Assembly (NCBI RefSeq): GCF_041583195.1
Contig: NZ_JBFHGL010000006.1
Location: 1-64,000 of the forward strand
DNA: 64,000 nt
DNA from: Sulfurimonas sp.
Lineage (GTDB): Bacteria; Campylobacterota; Campylobacteria; Campylobacterales; Sulfurimonadaceae
Direction of reading: 5' to 3'
Shown here: positions 52,691-62,478 of the stretch, piece by piece
Layout: each line of letters opens with the position of its first letter
How positions within the stretch are numbered: the stretch's first letter is position 1
Notes under the pieces: model-generated
What the model was told of the DNA's origin: nothing
Databases searched by the model: none
The model's input: only the letters and a program-made list of their open reading frames with translations
Position numbers and translations under genes: made by a program

Positions 52691-53228
52691 GTAAATTATT
52701 TTTCAACATTTAAATTATAATAATTTTAACATTATTTAGAAAAAAAAGGTGGTGTTATGTAACTAAATTGGATTACAGAATATAATTGGAATGTTCCCTA
52801 TAAACCAGATACTCTATAATTCAACAATCTCTTACTTTTGGAGCAAAAACTAATGTTATATAGCTTGCTCCATTAATAGTTGAATATTTGAACAGTTATT
52901 TTTTACTCTCCAAAATGAACAGGTTCTTGAACTAACCTCTAATCATCCACTGTAACATCTCAATCAATTCTTTTCGCTTAAGCAACATTTTGTATGTTAT
53001 GTAGTTTTTTAGGCAATTAACAAATATTTATGGTGTGTTTTTATATATGGGACTTAACACGCACAATATGTTTAAGAAAATTGCATATTCTTTACTAATT
53101 CTCTTATTATTATCATATATTGACTGTTTTTAATAATTAACACACATTTAATATGTAAGTTATTTTTGTTGTTTTAAGTTAGTGTGTATATAATATATTT
53201 GATTAAATAGTTATAGCAAAGGAGTAAT
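52691..53228. promoter_or_regulatory. Divergent intergenic region with hairpin and promoter
   Basis: 540 bases without a gene. GGAGCAA (52840-52846) and TTGCTCC (52865-52871) form a hairpin. TATAAT at 53189-53194 is a likely -10 for the gene at 53229, which has AAGGAG just upstream. The region is otherwise plain A/T. Confidence 0.5.
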
Positions 53229-53675
53229 ATGCAAGGCTTTAAAGATTTTTTAGAAGAAACAGATGTAGATTATTTAATTGTTGATATTCCAGAAAGTTTA
53301 TTGGATGACTCATTACTTCTATTAGAAGGTCGTTGGATAAATTCAGGTAAAAAAGGTTATCAAATGAGAATTGACAAACCTACTGATCATACACAAAAAC
53401 TACATGTTCACATTGCAAAAGACAAACATATAAATACAAAAACCCAACAAGTTGCATGGAATGACGATGGAACTAAACATGATAAAAAAACTTTTAATAC
53501 AAAACTGGGTTCTAGCCCTAAAGTACAACAAATTGCAAAACAAGCTTTAAATCTTGATGATAATATTATTTTAGAAATGTATACTCCAACTAAACTTGGA
53601 TTTATTTTAGAAAGTATTGAAACCAACCAACAAATTGGTAGAGAACCTGATTGTAGATTTGTTGTGAAGCTATAA
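53229..53675 (+). CDS. Hypothetical protein, His-rich core
   Basis: 148 residues; the central H-V-H-I-A-K-D-K-H and T-K-H-D-K-K-T-F carry several His that could bind metal or act in catalysis. The N-terminus is acidic. No family is assigned. It has its own promoter and a good ribosome binding site, and is followed by a long hairpin before the candidate defence pair. Confidence 0.55.
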   Translation: MQGFKDFLEETDVDYLIVDIPESLLDDSLLLLEGRWINSGKKGYQMRIDKPTDHTQKLHVHIAKDKHINTKTQQVAWNDDGTKHDKKTFNTKLGSSPKVQQIAKQALNLDDNIILEMYTPTKLGFILESIETNQQIGREPDCRFVVKL

Positions 53676-53687
53676 CAAATCATTGTA

Positions 53688-53722
53688 GAGAAATATTTGA
53701 CCCTACGGCTCGAATATTTCTC
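53688..53722 (+). terminator. Long perfect hairpin between genes
   Basis: GAGAAATATTTGA (53688-53700) pairs with TCGAATATTTCTC (53710-53722) with one G-T pair and a 9-base loop. There is no T-run after it, so it could be a weak terminator, an RNA stabiliser or an operator. Confidence 0.5.
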
Positions 53723-53768
53723 AACTCAAACGTTAAAATACAATTTAGCAAGGAATACATAAACTATA

Positions 53769-55448
53769 ATGAAACAGTATGATGAGAAAGATATAGAAAA
53801 AATTTTACAAAATCATTCAATAGAACTGTTCGATGCTTTACAGTATTATGATAAAGATATGTATACTCCTATCATAGAAAGAAATTGTGAAAAAGATAAA
53901 TATGACTATTTTGATTTAGCTCACCAAGCATTAGAAAATGATGCTAATAGTTGGAATTTAAGCAATCTTTTAATAGATTTTATTCCATACACAAAAGTGA
54001 ACCTTGATACAATATTACAATTTTATAAATTACTTCATTTCAAGGAAAATGGAACATCTATACATTTTCAAATAACAAAATCATTAGTGTCAAATAATCA
54101 GACTTTAGCTAAAAAACTGCTTGAAAAATTAGTTATTATTGAAAATGCTTTTATTATTCCGCATATTGCAGCTATATTAATTGAACTACATAATTCAAAT
54201 GATGAATCTCAATATAAGACAATTATAGATTATTTGAAATCTAACAATATCATTCAACAACAATGTGCCATTTCTTATATTCACTTATTCGACTTTTCTG
54301 ATGATGAGTTAAAAGAAATTTTTGAACTTTTCAAAGAAAAAGCAAAACTATCAAATGCTGAAATAGATAGAGCATTATTATATAGTTCTTATGATTTAAT
54401 TGAAAAAGGTTGTGAATATTTTTCAGAAATATTACTTTTATATATTGATAATAACGATATAGAGATTAAATTTAATTTGTCTCAAATTTTAATGTATGCC
54501 AGCAAAAAGCACATTACTAAAGAATGGTTTAGAGAACTATTTAACTCAATCATTGATGTGGATATAGACAAACAACATGTTATTTTTAATATTGAATCTG
54601 TATTGAAAGAATTTTTAAAACTTGATGATTATGATTTTATAAGAGACTTTTTGTACAAATGGGTAGAAAAAGGAAACCTATCTTCAATTTCTTCAAAAAA
54701 TACATTAAGTACTTTTAAACATGAATTTAATGAACATAAATTATTTAGTAAGTTTGTTACAGAATCTTTAGTGTATGAAAGTGCTAAACTGCATAAAGTT
54801 TTAGTAGATTTAATACAAAAAGATATAAAACTCAATGCTGATATAATGCAAACATGGAATAAAGACGATTATTTATATGTTTGTCGAAAAACACTTGGTT
54901 ATTTTTATGAATTTAAAACTATGAATACTCTAATATTTTCAATGTTATCGGTAGAGAATCTTTCAGATGATATAAAAAATATAATTTTTGAGGTTTTGGT
55001 AAATCATATTGGAAAAGACTATTCTTATGATACATTGGAGTATTTCAAAACACTAGAAGATTCAAAACTCAATAAAAATGAAATGCAAGCCAAAGACATT
55101 GTCATTGAAGAGTTAGAGAAAAGAAATAAACAAATTAAAAATTTGCCAATATTAAAAGAATTAACACCACCATCTCAACAAAATAGAATAATTTCAAGAA
55201 CTAATAGTATAGCCATGCAAAAAGCAATGGACAAATCAGGAGAAGATTCTTTTTTATCCTCATTGTTTTCTAAAATTCTTATTCGGTATGGGAAAGGTTC
55301 TTTCTCTGAAATTGACGGAAAATTTAGTGATGTAATGTACCTTCAAAGTTTTAGTCATTCAGTAACAATGCCAAACGCGACTAGAACCCACCCTGTTGAC
55401 CATGAACTAGAACGATTCAGTTTTAGAATGGTTAAAAAAGGTCAATAG
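53769..55448 (+). CDS. Uncharacterised helical-repeat protein, first gene of candidate defence pair
   Basis: 559 residues that read as a continuous alpha-solenoid, with many Leu/Ile-rich helices about 35-40 residues apart (D-E-L-K-E-I-F-E-L-F, E-I-K-F-N-L-S-Q-I). The C-terminal 60 residues are different, with T-M-P-N-A-T-R-T-H-P. No enzyme motif is seen. The next gene starts directly after its stop (TAGATG), so the products likely work together, this one perhaps as sensor or scaffold. No known family is recognised. Confidence 0.6.
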   Translation: MKQYDEKDIEKILQNHSIELFDALQYYDKDMYTPIIERNCEKDKYDYFDLAHQALENDANSWNLSNLLIDFIPYTKVNLDTILQFYKLLHFKENGTSIHFQITKSLVSNNQTLAKKLLEKLVIIENAFIIPHIAAILIELHNSNDESQYKTIIDYLKSNNIIQQQCAISYIHLFDFSDDELKEIFELFKEKAKLSNAEIDRALLYSSYDLIEKGCEYFSEILLLYIDNNDIEIKFNLSQILMYASKKHITKEWFRELFNSIIDVDIDKQHVIFNIESVLKEFLKLDDYDFIRDFLYKWVEKGNLSSISSKNTLSTFKHEFNEHKLFSKFVTESLVYESAKLHKVLVDLIQKDIKLNADIMQTWNKDDYLYVCRKTLGYFYEFKTMNTLIFSMLSVENLSDDIKNIIFEVLVNHIGKDYSYDTLEYFKTLEDSKLNKNEMQAKDIVIEELEKRNKQIKNLPILKELTPPSQQNRIISRTNSIAMQKAMDKSGEDSFLSSLFSKILIRYGKGSFSEIDGKFSDVMYLQSFSHSVTMPNATRTHPVDHELERFSFRMVKKGQ

Positions 55449-57092
55449 ATGAAATTAATTATAAAAGAGTATTTGAGCTTATTGAAAGAATCAAAAGAAC
55501 TTGATAGTTTAATACCTGAATTATTATTAGCTATGGGACATGAAGTTATTAGTAAACCAAAAATTGGTGTTAACCAATTTGGGGTAGATGTTGTATCAGT
55601 TAGTAATGATGAAGTATATATATTTACTATTAAACAAGGGAATATTGCTAGAGGTGACTGGAACACAGGAGATCAAGCTGTTAAACCATCTTTAGATAGT
55701 ATATTAAATGTTTACATTCATACACATTTAGAAGAAAAATACAAAAATCTACCTATTAAAATCATTCTAGCTACTAGTGGTGATATGGAACAAACTATTC
55801 AATTGGAATGGGGTCAATATACAACCAATAATTCAAAAGATAAGCTTAAATTTGAATTTTGGGGAGGAGATAAACTTGCTCTTCTTATAGAGGAGTATAT
55901 TTTTAATGAATTTATCATTCCAAAAGAACAAAGAAGTCTATTTAGAAAAGCATTAGCATTAATCGGAGATACTGACTATGATTTAAGAGATTATTATCAA
56001 TTTTTAAATGAAATATTATTTAAAAATGAGTTAGAAAAAAAGTCTGATAAAAAGATATTAAAAGCATTGAGATTAATATATTTATCTTTAAATATTGTTG
56101 TCTATTGGTCTCAAAGTGAAAATAATTTAAAGCACGGGTTATTAGCTACAGAGAGGACGCTTCTAAATATATATGAATTCCTAAATAGCAATAATTTTAT
56201 GACAAAAAGAAATTTAAAGAAAATATTACATAAGGTTTATGAAAAAAATTTTCAAACAATAGAAAATTATTGTAAAAAAATCTATCCATTAATTGAAGTT
56301 GAAAATGGATTATCGTTTAGAGGGCATGATTTTTTACAAGAGAGTTTAATCCTATTTGAACAATTAGGCATTTTTGCATTGTATGGGAACTTATATTATT
56401 TATCAGCATATACAGATGAAGATAATTTTGATTATACAAAATATGAAGAAATAAATAAACATTTAAAACTAATGATCAAAAATCATAAAGGTTTATATAA
56501 TCCAGTTTATGATGAACATATTATTGATATATCTTTAGCTTTGCATTTTTTAGAATTCTGGAATGAAATTGAATTTATTAATGAGTGGGTTTATAACATA
56601 ATATCTCATATAGAATTTGCATACTATCAAGGCAACTATTTCCCTATTGATACAAATAGTTTTGATGACTTAGTTGAGTGTAACTTAGGAGATAAAAAAG
56701 ACTTAAAAGATTATATAAAGACATCTACACTTATTCCAACACTTGCTTTTTGGTGTGTTAAATTGGGATTGATTGAAAACTATAAATATTTGTATAAAGT
56801 TTCTCAAGATATTTATAAAGAAACAACCTTACAAATCTGGTTTGCAGATAGTGAACTTGAAAATTATGTTTATAAGACTAGTGCATCAATTGAAAGTGGT
56901 CATGTATTTGCTCCAATGAAAATATATGAAAATATTTCTGAAATGGGCAGTATCATAAACAAATTAAAAGATAGTGAGCATTTAATAAATTTAGAAAATA
57001 AAGAAATGCCAATTTTATACTTTATTTCAAGTAGATATTTTAGGATGCCAATATTGTCACATGTTTTAATTGATGGCAAAGATATATTATGA
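55449..57092 (+). CDS. Mrr-like PD-(D/E)XK nuclease-domain protein, second gene of the pair
   Basis: The N-terminal 150 residues look like a restriction-type nuclease fold. G-V-N-Q-F-G-V-D47-V-V and F-T-I-K62-Q-G-N supply Asp and Lys in the right spacing, and E24 lies in the preceding helix. The usual Glu/Gln before Lys is Thr, so activity is uncertain. The remainder (about 180-547) is helical and probably senses or regulates. The gene abuts its partner and is followed, with an ATGA overlap, by a 19-codon remnant. The architecture resembles nuclease effectors of anti-phage systems. Confidence 0.65.
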   Translation: MKLIIKEYLSLLKESKELDSLIPELLLAMGHEVISKPKIGVNQFGVDVVSVSNDEVYIFTIKQGNIARGDWNTGDQAVKPSLDSILNVYIHTHLEEKYKNLPIKIILATSGDMEQTIQLEWGQYTTNNSKDKLKFEFWGGDKLALLIEEYIFNEFIIPKEQRSLFRKALALIGDTDYDLRDYYQFLNEILFKNELEKKSDKKILKALRLIYLSLNIVVYWSQSENNLKHGLLATERTLLNIYEFLNSNNFMTKRNLKKILHKVYEKNFQTIENYCKKIYPLIEVENGLSFRGHDFLQESLILFEQLGIFALYGNLYYLSAYTDEDNFDYTKYEEINKHLKLMIKNHKGLYNPVYDEHIIDISLALHFLEFWNEIEFINEWVYNIISHIEFAYYQGNYFPIDTNSFDDLVECNLGDKKDLKDYIKTSTLIPTLAFWCVKLGLIENYKYLYKVSQDIYKETTLQIWFADSELENYVYKTSASIESGHVFAPMKIYENISEMGSIINKLKDSEHLINLENKEMPILYFISSRYFRMPILSHVLIDGKDIL

Positions 57093-57148
57093 AATTTTTA
57101 ACAAATCTTAGCACCGAACAGCAAGCTATTGGTGAGATCCTACGTTAA
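57089..57148 (+). pseudogene. Truncated third ORF of the nuclease operon
   Basis: A 19-codon frame (M-K-F-L-T-N-L-S-T-E-Q-Q) begins in an ATGA overlap with the nuclease gene, as real operon genes do, but stops at TAA after I-L-R. It may be the start of a lost third gene. It is too short to be certain. Confidence 0.35.
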
Positions 57149-57255
57149 GTTTCTAAATCTCTTATTCTTTGAACATATAATAGTGCTACAATTTTTCTGT
57201 GTTACACAAAGTATTCAAAAAGTATAATAAGTGAATTTCCTCAATCTCTAAGGAG

Positions 57256-57375
57256 TTATTGTAAATAATTTATCTCATCTTCAAGTTTTTTCAAAATATC
57301 AATCATTTCTTCAAACTCTAACTTCTTATCAAATATCAGAAGTGTTATTTTGTTAAAACTTCTTTTACGTATCAT
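57256..57375 (-). CDS. Possible small ORF after hsdR
   Basis: A 39-codon charged, Glu/Lys-rich frame starts inside the hsdR stop region (ATG at 57375, 11 bases overlap) and ends at 57256. It may be a leftover or a small helical protein; nothing else supports it. Confidence 0.3.
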   Translation of the reverse strand: MIRKRSFNKITLLIFDKKLEFEEMIDILKKLEDEINYLQ

Positions 57376-60226
57376 AAAACTTCTCTACAAATCCAACTAT
57401 CTCATCAAGGATTCTAGGTATCACTTTCTTCCTCTCTAAGAGCTTTGGTTTAACTTGTAGAGTTTTAGCTATATCGTCATTGAGCGGTTTTCTACCATCA
57501 TAAAGATAAGTGTCTATAACATTAGTGAGTTCTGCTCTGTGTAGCTTCTCTTTCTCCACTAGTGCACTTATAGCCTTCTCTTTCTCAACTTCAACAAACT
57601 TATCGTATTCATCTTCAATGTCATCAGGGTTGATACCTTGCAGTGAAGTATCTATAAACTGTTCAATCAACTCACGTTTACTTCTAAGCTGTGGATTAGA
57701 GTTAAGGATGTTTGTGATGTTCTCTCTTTGTTTTTTCTTCTCTTCAGGGCTACCTGCTTCTGTGTATTTTGCTAAGAGTTTCAAGATGTAAGCTACATTA
57801 ATCTCATCTTTGTGTATTAGCTCTAGCTCAAAGTCTACATCTTCTAGAATAGAGACCTTATCACCTTCACCTGCTCCTTGACCTTTCATCTTGTCATATA
57901 AATCAAGATACTTAGACTTATAGTCTTCATATTCCTGCTCAGACATATCCAAATCAGACCACTTGAAGTTACTAAAGCCATCTAAGATGTTCTTTGTTCT
58001 CATTAAAGCTCTAAAGGCTTGAACAAACTCTAGCTCTGCATTCTCATCTACAAGCTCATCCACACTTGAAACTGTTGGAGCTATAGCTTTTAACTTTTTA
58101 ACATCTTCATTAAACCTACTTACATACTCATCATAAGGTTGCATTAGGATTATGTCTTTAGCTTCTTTGTTTGAGAACAGTGCTATAGCGTCATCTGTGT
58201 TCTTCTTTAGGTTTCTAAAGCAAACGATGTTACCCTGAGACTTCTTCTCACCTAATATTCTGTTTGTTCTACTATAAGCTTGTATAAGCCCGTGATACTT
58301 CAAGTTCTTATCTACATAAAGAGTATTAAGGCTAGGAGAGTCAAATCCTGTGAGGAACATATTGACTACTAGCAGTATATCTATATCTCTGTTTTTTACC
58401 TTCTTAGAGATGTCATTGTAGTAGTTGTAGAAGCTCTGAGAGTCACGTGTTGTAAACTTAGAGCCAAACATAGCATTATAATCTTGTATGTACTCTTCAA
58501 GCTTATCCCTTGAATGCTTATTGATGTGAGACTCATCTATATGTGCACCGTCACTCTCATCAAGTTCATAGATACCATTAGCATCTTTATCGTCCTCATT
58601 AGCAGAATAACTAAAGATAGTAGCTATTTTAAGATTATGGTTCTTGAGCTTAAAGAACTCATAGTACTTAGTAAGAACATCTACACTGCTCACACACATC
58701 ATAGCTGTAAACTCTTTAGAATGAGTTTTTCTATCGTGGTTAGCTATGATATAATCAACTATCTTGTCTATTCTCTCATCACTCTCTAGTAGCTCTTTGA
58801 TGTCTATGTTTTCAACTTCTATGTCTATTGCAGTTGCACTATCTTCTTTTTCTTTGTATCTACCTACATACTCTACAGAGAATTTTAGAACATTATCATC
58901 GCTAATAGCATCTGTAATAACATACCTATGGAGTATCTCATCAAACAGCTCTGCCGTAGTTCTTTTACCATACTTGTTACCTACAGCATTCTCAGGGAAG
59001 ATAGGTGTTCCTGTAAAACCTATGAGCTGAGCATTGGTAAAGAAGCTTGTAATGTTCTTGTGAGTTTCCCCAAACTGTGACCTGTGACACTCATCGAAGA
59101 TAAAGACTATATTCTTATCTCTTAAAGCTTCCATATCTTTTAGATAATGAGGTTTACTTATAGCAGTGTTTAGCTTCTGAATAGTGGTGATGATAAGGTC
59201 AGAGTCTTTTAGTACACCTTTTTTATCTTTGTGTTGACCTAAGAACTGATTTACCAGTACCTTAGTGTTGTCAGTACCATCCACAGAGCCATCTGAGAAG
59301 CTGTTAAACTCTTTGGATGTCTGATAGTCTAAATCTTTTCTATCTACTACAAACACCACCTTGTCAACTTCAGGAAGTTTAGTGAGTATCTGAGAGGCTT
59401 TAAATGATGTAAGAGTCTTACCTGAACCTGTTGTATGCCATATATAGCCGTTTTTGTTGGTGTTTTTAATCCTATCAACTATAGCTTCAACTGCATAGTA
59501 CTGATAAGGTCTAAGAACCATAAGTATCTTTAGAGTCTCAGCTAGTACTATGTACTTACATATCATCTTAGAAATGTGACATCGCTCCAAAAAGACACTT
59601 GTAAACTCTTCTAGGTTTGTGATGTTCTTATTGTCCTTATCTGCCCAAAAGAATGTCTGCTTAAATGTCTGCTTTTTGTTGTTTGAGTAGTACTTAGTAT
59701 TTACACCGTTAGAGATAACAAAGATTTGAACATAGTGAAATAAAGCACTGTTAAAGCCATAAGAGTGCCTTTGGTATCTGTTGATTTGATTGAAGGCTTC
59801 TTTTAGCTCTAAGCCTCTTCTTTTTAGCTCTATCTGCACTAAAGGTAAGCCGTTAATAAGTAGCGTTACATCATATCTGTTCTTGTACTTTCCATCTATT
59901 GTAACCTGTTGCGTTACTTGAAATAGATTTTGACACCAGTGCTCTGAGTCTAAGAACTCTATATATGAAGTCTCTCCATCATCTTTAATAAGAGCAAACT
60001 TATCTCTAAGTATCTTAGCTTTTTCAAAGACATTACCTTTGTTTAGATGGTTAATTATTCTGTCAAACTCAGTGTCGCTTAGAGTAGTCTTGTTATGCTT
60101 CTCTAGTTGCTTCTTTAGGTTAGCTAATAGGTCTGCTTCATCATTGATAGATACTCTCTCATAACCACCACTAGCTAACTGCTTTACAAGGTTCTCTTCT
60201 AATACTGCTTCACTTTGTCTACTCAT
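57365..60226 (-). CDS. hsdR: Type I restriction enzyme, R subunit
   Basis: It cleaves and translocates DNA in complex with HsdM and HsdS. The N-terminal nuclease has D-V-T-L-L-I-N-G-L-P-L-V-Q-I-E-L-K-R (PD-(D/E)XK). The helicase motor has W-H-T-T-G-S-G-K-T-L-T-S (Walker A), F-D-E-C-H-R-S-Q-F (DEAH-like) and T-G-F-D-S-P (motif V region). At 953 residues it is normal. It ends the operon hsdM-hsdS-60229 gene-hsdR, starting 2 bases after the previous stop. Confidence 0.95.
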   Translation of the reverse strand: MSRQSEAVLEENLVKQLASGGYERVSINDEADLLANLKKQLEKHNKTTLSDTEFDRIINHLNKGNVFEKAKILRDKFALIKDDGETSYIEFLDSEHWCQNLFQVTQQVTIDGKYKNRYDVTLLINGLPLVQIELKRRGLELKEAFNQINRYQRHSYGFNSALFHYVQIFVISNGVNTKYYSNNKKQTFKQTFFWADKDNKNITNLEEFTSVFLERCHISKMICKYIVLAETLKILMVLRPYQYYAVEAIVDRIKNTNKNGYIWHTTGSGKTLTSFKASQILTKLPEVDKVVFVVDRKDLDYQTSKEFNSFSDGSVDGTDNTKVLVNQFLGQHKDKKGVLKDSDLIITTIQKLNTAISKPHYLKDMEALRDKNIVFIFDECHRSQFGETHKNITSFFTNAQLIGFTGTPIFPENAVGNKYGKRTTAELFDEILHRYVITDAISDDNVLKFSVEYVGRYKEKEDSATAIDIEVENIDIKELLESDERIDKIVDYIIANHDRKTHSKEFTAMMCVSSVDVLTKYYEFFKLKNHNLKIATIFSYSANEDDKDANGIYELDESDGAHIDESHINKHSRDKLEEYIQDYNAMFGSKFTTRDSQSFYNYYNDISKKVKNRDIDILLVVNMFLTGFDSPSLNTLYVDKNLKYHGLIQAYSRTNRILGEKKSQGNIVCFRNLKKNTDDAIALFSNKEAKDIILMQPYDEYVSRFNEDVKKLKAIAPTVSSVDELVDENAELEFVQAFRALMRTKNILDGFSNFKWSDLDMSEQEYEDYKSKYLDLYDKMKGQGAGEGDKVSILEDVDFELELIHKDEINVAYILKLLAKYTEAGSPEEKKKQRENITNILNSNPQLRSKRELIEQFIDTSLQGINPDDIEDEYDKFVEVEKEKAISALVEKEKLHRAELTNVIDTYLYDGRKPLNDDIAKTLQVKPKLLERKKVIPRILDEIVGFVEKFYDT

Positions 60227-60228
60227 AA

Positions 60229-61251
60229 TTAATCTAACCTGTCTTCATTTTTATTGTTTATAACTATTCTATATTTAGGTGAGAAGTTTTCTTGCTCTAC
60301 AAAATCACCATAGGGTTCTTTATCTAGTGTAAGTGCTTCATTGAATGAGAGTTTTTTCCATTCATTATTATCTAACAGCTCTTTTTTAGTGTAACTTTTT
60401 GTATGTGGTGTACCTATTATCGTTCTTGTTAGAGAATCATCTTCAAATTCAGGGCAAACCAGTATATACCATGGACTAGCAACGATTTGACCACCTGTAG
60501 AGTTTACATGGAAATCATTAAAAGTTGGATTTTTTTTATAATGATGCTTTTTTATGTAGTTTGCATCTACAATAGAACATCCATAGTTATTAAGCTTTGA
60601 ATCATATACTGGACTATAGTTGTACAGTAAATATAACGGTATTCCATTTGTTTTTTTTGCATAATTGATTAACTTATCAGTTTGACTTACAGTTGAACCT
60701 GTTGTAGTGTATGGTATTTTTTCATACTTTAGACTGGGATATAAAATCTTTGCTTGCATAGGATAAAAAACATATTGACCATTTGGTTGTTGAACAAAAA
60801 ACTCAATATCATTCCCATTCCTTGTTTCGCTTACAGCTTCAAAGAGTTCTATTGTTCTAGTAATACAAGTTTCTAAGTACTTATTCAATTCAAATAGCAG
60901 GTTCTCAGTTATTGTAACTTCATTAATTTTTAAAGGGAGACTACTTTTTCTTATAAACTTAACTCTCTCCCATGTATCATATGATAAATCTATCATTTTC
61001 TGACATATATTACATGGAGTTAAATTATACAAATGATATTTTTGGCAATATTTATAAAAATTAATATGTTTATTAAATTCTTTCTCATAACCTTTAGAAA
61101 GAGTAGAAGTGTTTTTTATAAATACTGCACCATTGATTTTATTCTTAATGAAATAATCTGCATATTGAAATATTAATAATCTAAATGTAGAAACTTTTTC
61201 TCCATCTAACGCCGTAATTACTTTATTTTCAATATCTTTTATTATTTTCAA
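60229..61251 (-). CDS. PD-(D/E)XK nuclease-like protein inserted in the type I operon
   Basis: 340 residues placed between hsdS and hsdR. E-T-R-N-G-N-D-I-E-F-F (about residue 143) followed by Y-P-M-Q-A-K (Q-x-K) matches the PD-(D/E)XK pattern, reminiscent of DUF6615-like proteins, and N-I-C-Q-K adds a Cys. It could be an extra nuclease or modulator of the restriction system. It is not a standard type I subunit. Spacing of 2 bases to hsdR shows co-expression. Confidence 0.65.
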   Translation of the reverse strand: MKIIKDIENKVITALDGEKVSTFRLLIFQYADYFIKNKINGAVFIKNTSTLSKGYEKEFNKHINFYKYCQKYHLYNLTPCNICQKMIDLSYDTWERVKFIRKSSLPLKINEVTITENLLFELNKYLETCITRTIELFEAVSETRNGNDIEFFVQQPNGQYVFYPMQAKILYPSLKYEKIPYTTTGSTVSQTDKLINYAKKTNGIPLYLLYNYSPVYDSKLNNYGCSIVDANYIKKHHYKKNPTFNDFHVNSTGGQIVASPWYILVCPEFEDDSLTRTIIGTPHTKSYTKKELLDNNEWKKLSFNEALTLDKEPYGDFVEQENFSPKYRIVINNKNEDRLD

Positions 61252-61269
61252 TATTTTACCTTTAAGTTT

Positions 61270-62472
61270 TTACACAAACATCTGCTGTAGCAATGCTTTT
61301 TTAAACTCTTTTGTTGAGTCTAGTTGTGCTGACACTTGCTCTATTTTAGAGTCTATAGATGATATGAAGTTTGCTATCTTAGTTTGTTCTTCTAGAGAAG
61401 GTATTGATAGAGTAACTTTTAATAAATCTTTAGTGTAGATAGCTGCGACACTAGTTGTTCCAGTTGCTATCCTTCTTAAAGCTTTTATACCATCAAATGA
61501 GTTAAGCCTATAGTTCATAAAGAAGTTATTTTCAAACTTCATCAACATTAGATTTGAGTTATAGTAAGCTATTGGTAGTTCATTTCTCCATGCTGCCACT
61601 TTACCAACTAAATCTAGAGTATTTCTTGTATTAAAGAATAAGTCTCCGTATTGAATTAAATCTTTATCATCAATGGTTTCATTCTGTTCGATGTACTCAA
61701 TCTTATTTAACAATATTTTACCTCTATCAAGATTACCCATTTTAATTAAAGGAGTAGAGTTTTCTTTTTCAGAGTTAGCATAATTTCCACCTAATCTTGA
61801 GCTTATAAGTATATCCCCTAACTTCTTCTCATACCAATCCTCAAACTCACTACCATCATTAGCTTGGAACCTAATCTCTTGAGAGAAGATTTGTTGCATT
61901 ACACCTTTTTTATACTGCTTTAAAAGCTCCTCTTTTTTTGTTAGCTGTTCTATTTTGGTATCTACTGAAGTAAGAAATGAAGCTATCTTTTCTTGTTCTT
62001 GTTTTGATGGTAGATTTATTTTAAGTCTATAAAAGTCACCATGGTTTAAATCAGGTATTGTTGAAGTACCAGCGTATCTTAATATCATATTTTGAGTATC
62101 TCTTAACCTTAAAAACTCTACTAAAAAGTCTTTATTTAAGTCATCAGAATACTTTATTTTAAAGAAGTTGTTATGAAAAGCACCATTTACATTTGTAACT
62201 ACTTGTCCTGTGTTACCTGTTCTAGTCATTAAAACATCACTTTCGGTACATAATACTGACTCAGGAGGATTTTTAATAAAATACTTATTACTTGAAGTCT
62301 CTTTCAAAAACTCATTTGTTATATAAAAATAGCTATTTTCAACTTGTTCTGTAAATCTATCAGATATTTGTATTTGAAGTCCTTGATTTATTTTAGTTAA
62401 ATCTTTAAGTGACTTTTCTTCCCATTCTTCACTAAACTCTTTAAATCTTAACTTAGGTACATTACTCATCAT
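61270..62472 (-). CDS. hsdS: Type I restriction enzyme, specificity subunit
   Basis: Two target recognition domains (about residues 15-165 and 205-355) each end in a conserved coiled helix (S-K-Q-E-Q-E-K-I-A-S-F-L and S-L-E-E-Q-T-K-I-A-N-F-I). This is the standard HsdS layout reading a bipartite DNA site. AGGGA precedes the ATG at 62472; ATG 62469 is equally possible. The target is not predictable from sequence. Confidence 0.94.
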   Translation of the reverse strand: MMSNVPKLRFKEFSEEWEEKSLKDLTKINQGLQIQISDRFTEQVENSYFYITNEFLKETSSNKYFIKNPPESVLCTESDVLMTRTGNTGQVVTNVNGAFHNNFFKIKYSDDLNKDFLVEFLRLRDTQNMILRYAGTSTIPDLNHGDFYRLKINLPSKQEQEKIASFLTSVDTKIEQLTKKEELLKQYKKGVMQQIFSQEIRFQANDGSEFEDWYEKKLGDILISSRLGGNYANSEKENSTPLIKMGNLDRGKILLNKIEYIEQNETIDDKDLIQYGDLFFNTRNTLDLVGKVAAWRNELPIAYYNSNLMLMKFENNFFMNYRLNSFDGIKALRRIATGTTSVAAIYTKDLLKVTLSIPSLEEQTKIANFISSIDSKIEQVSAQLDSTKEFKKALLQQMFV

Positions 62473-62478
62473 AAATCC

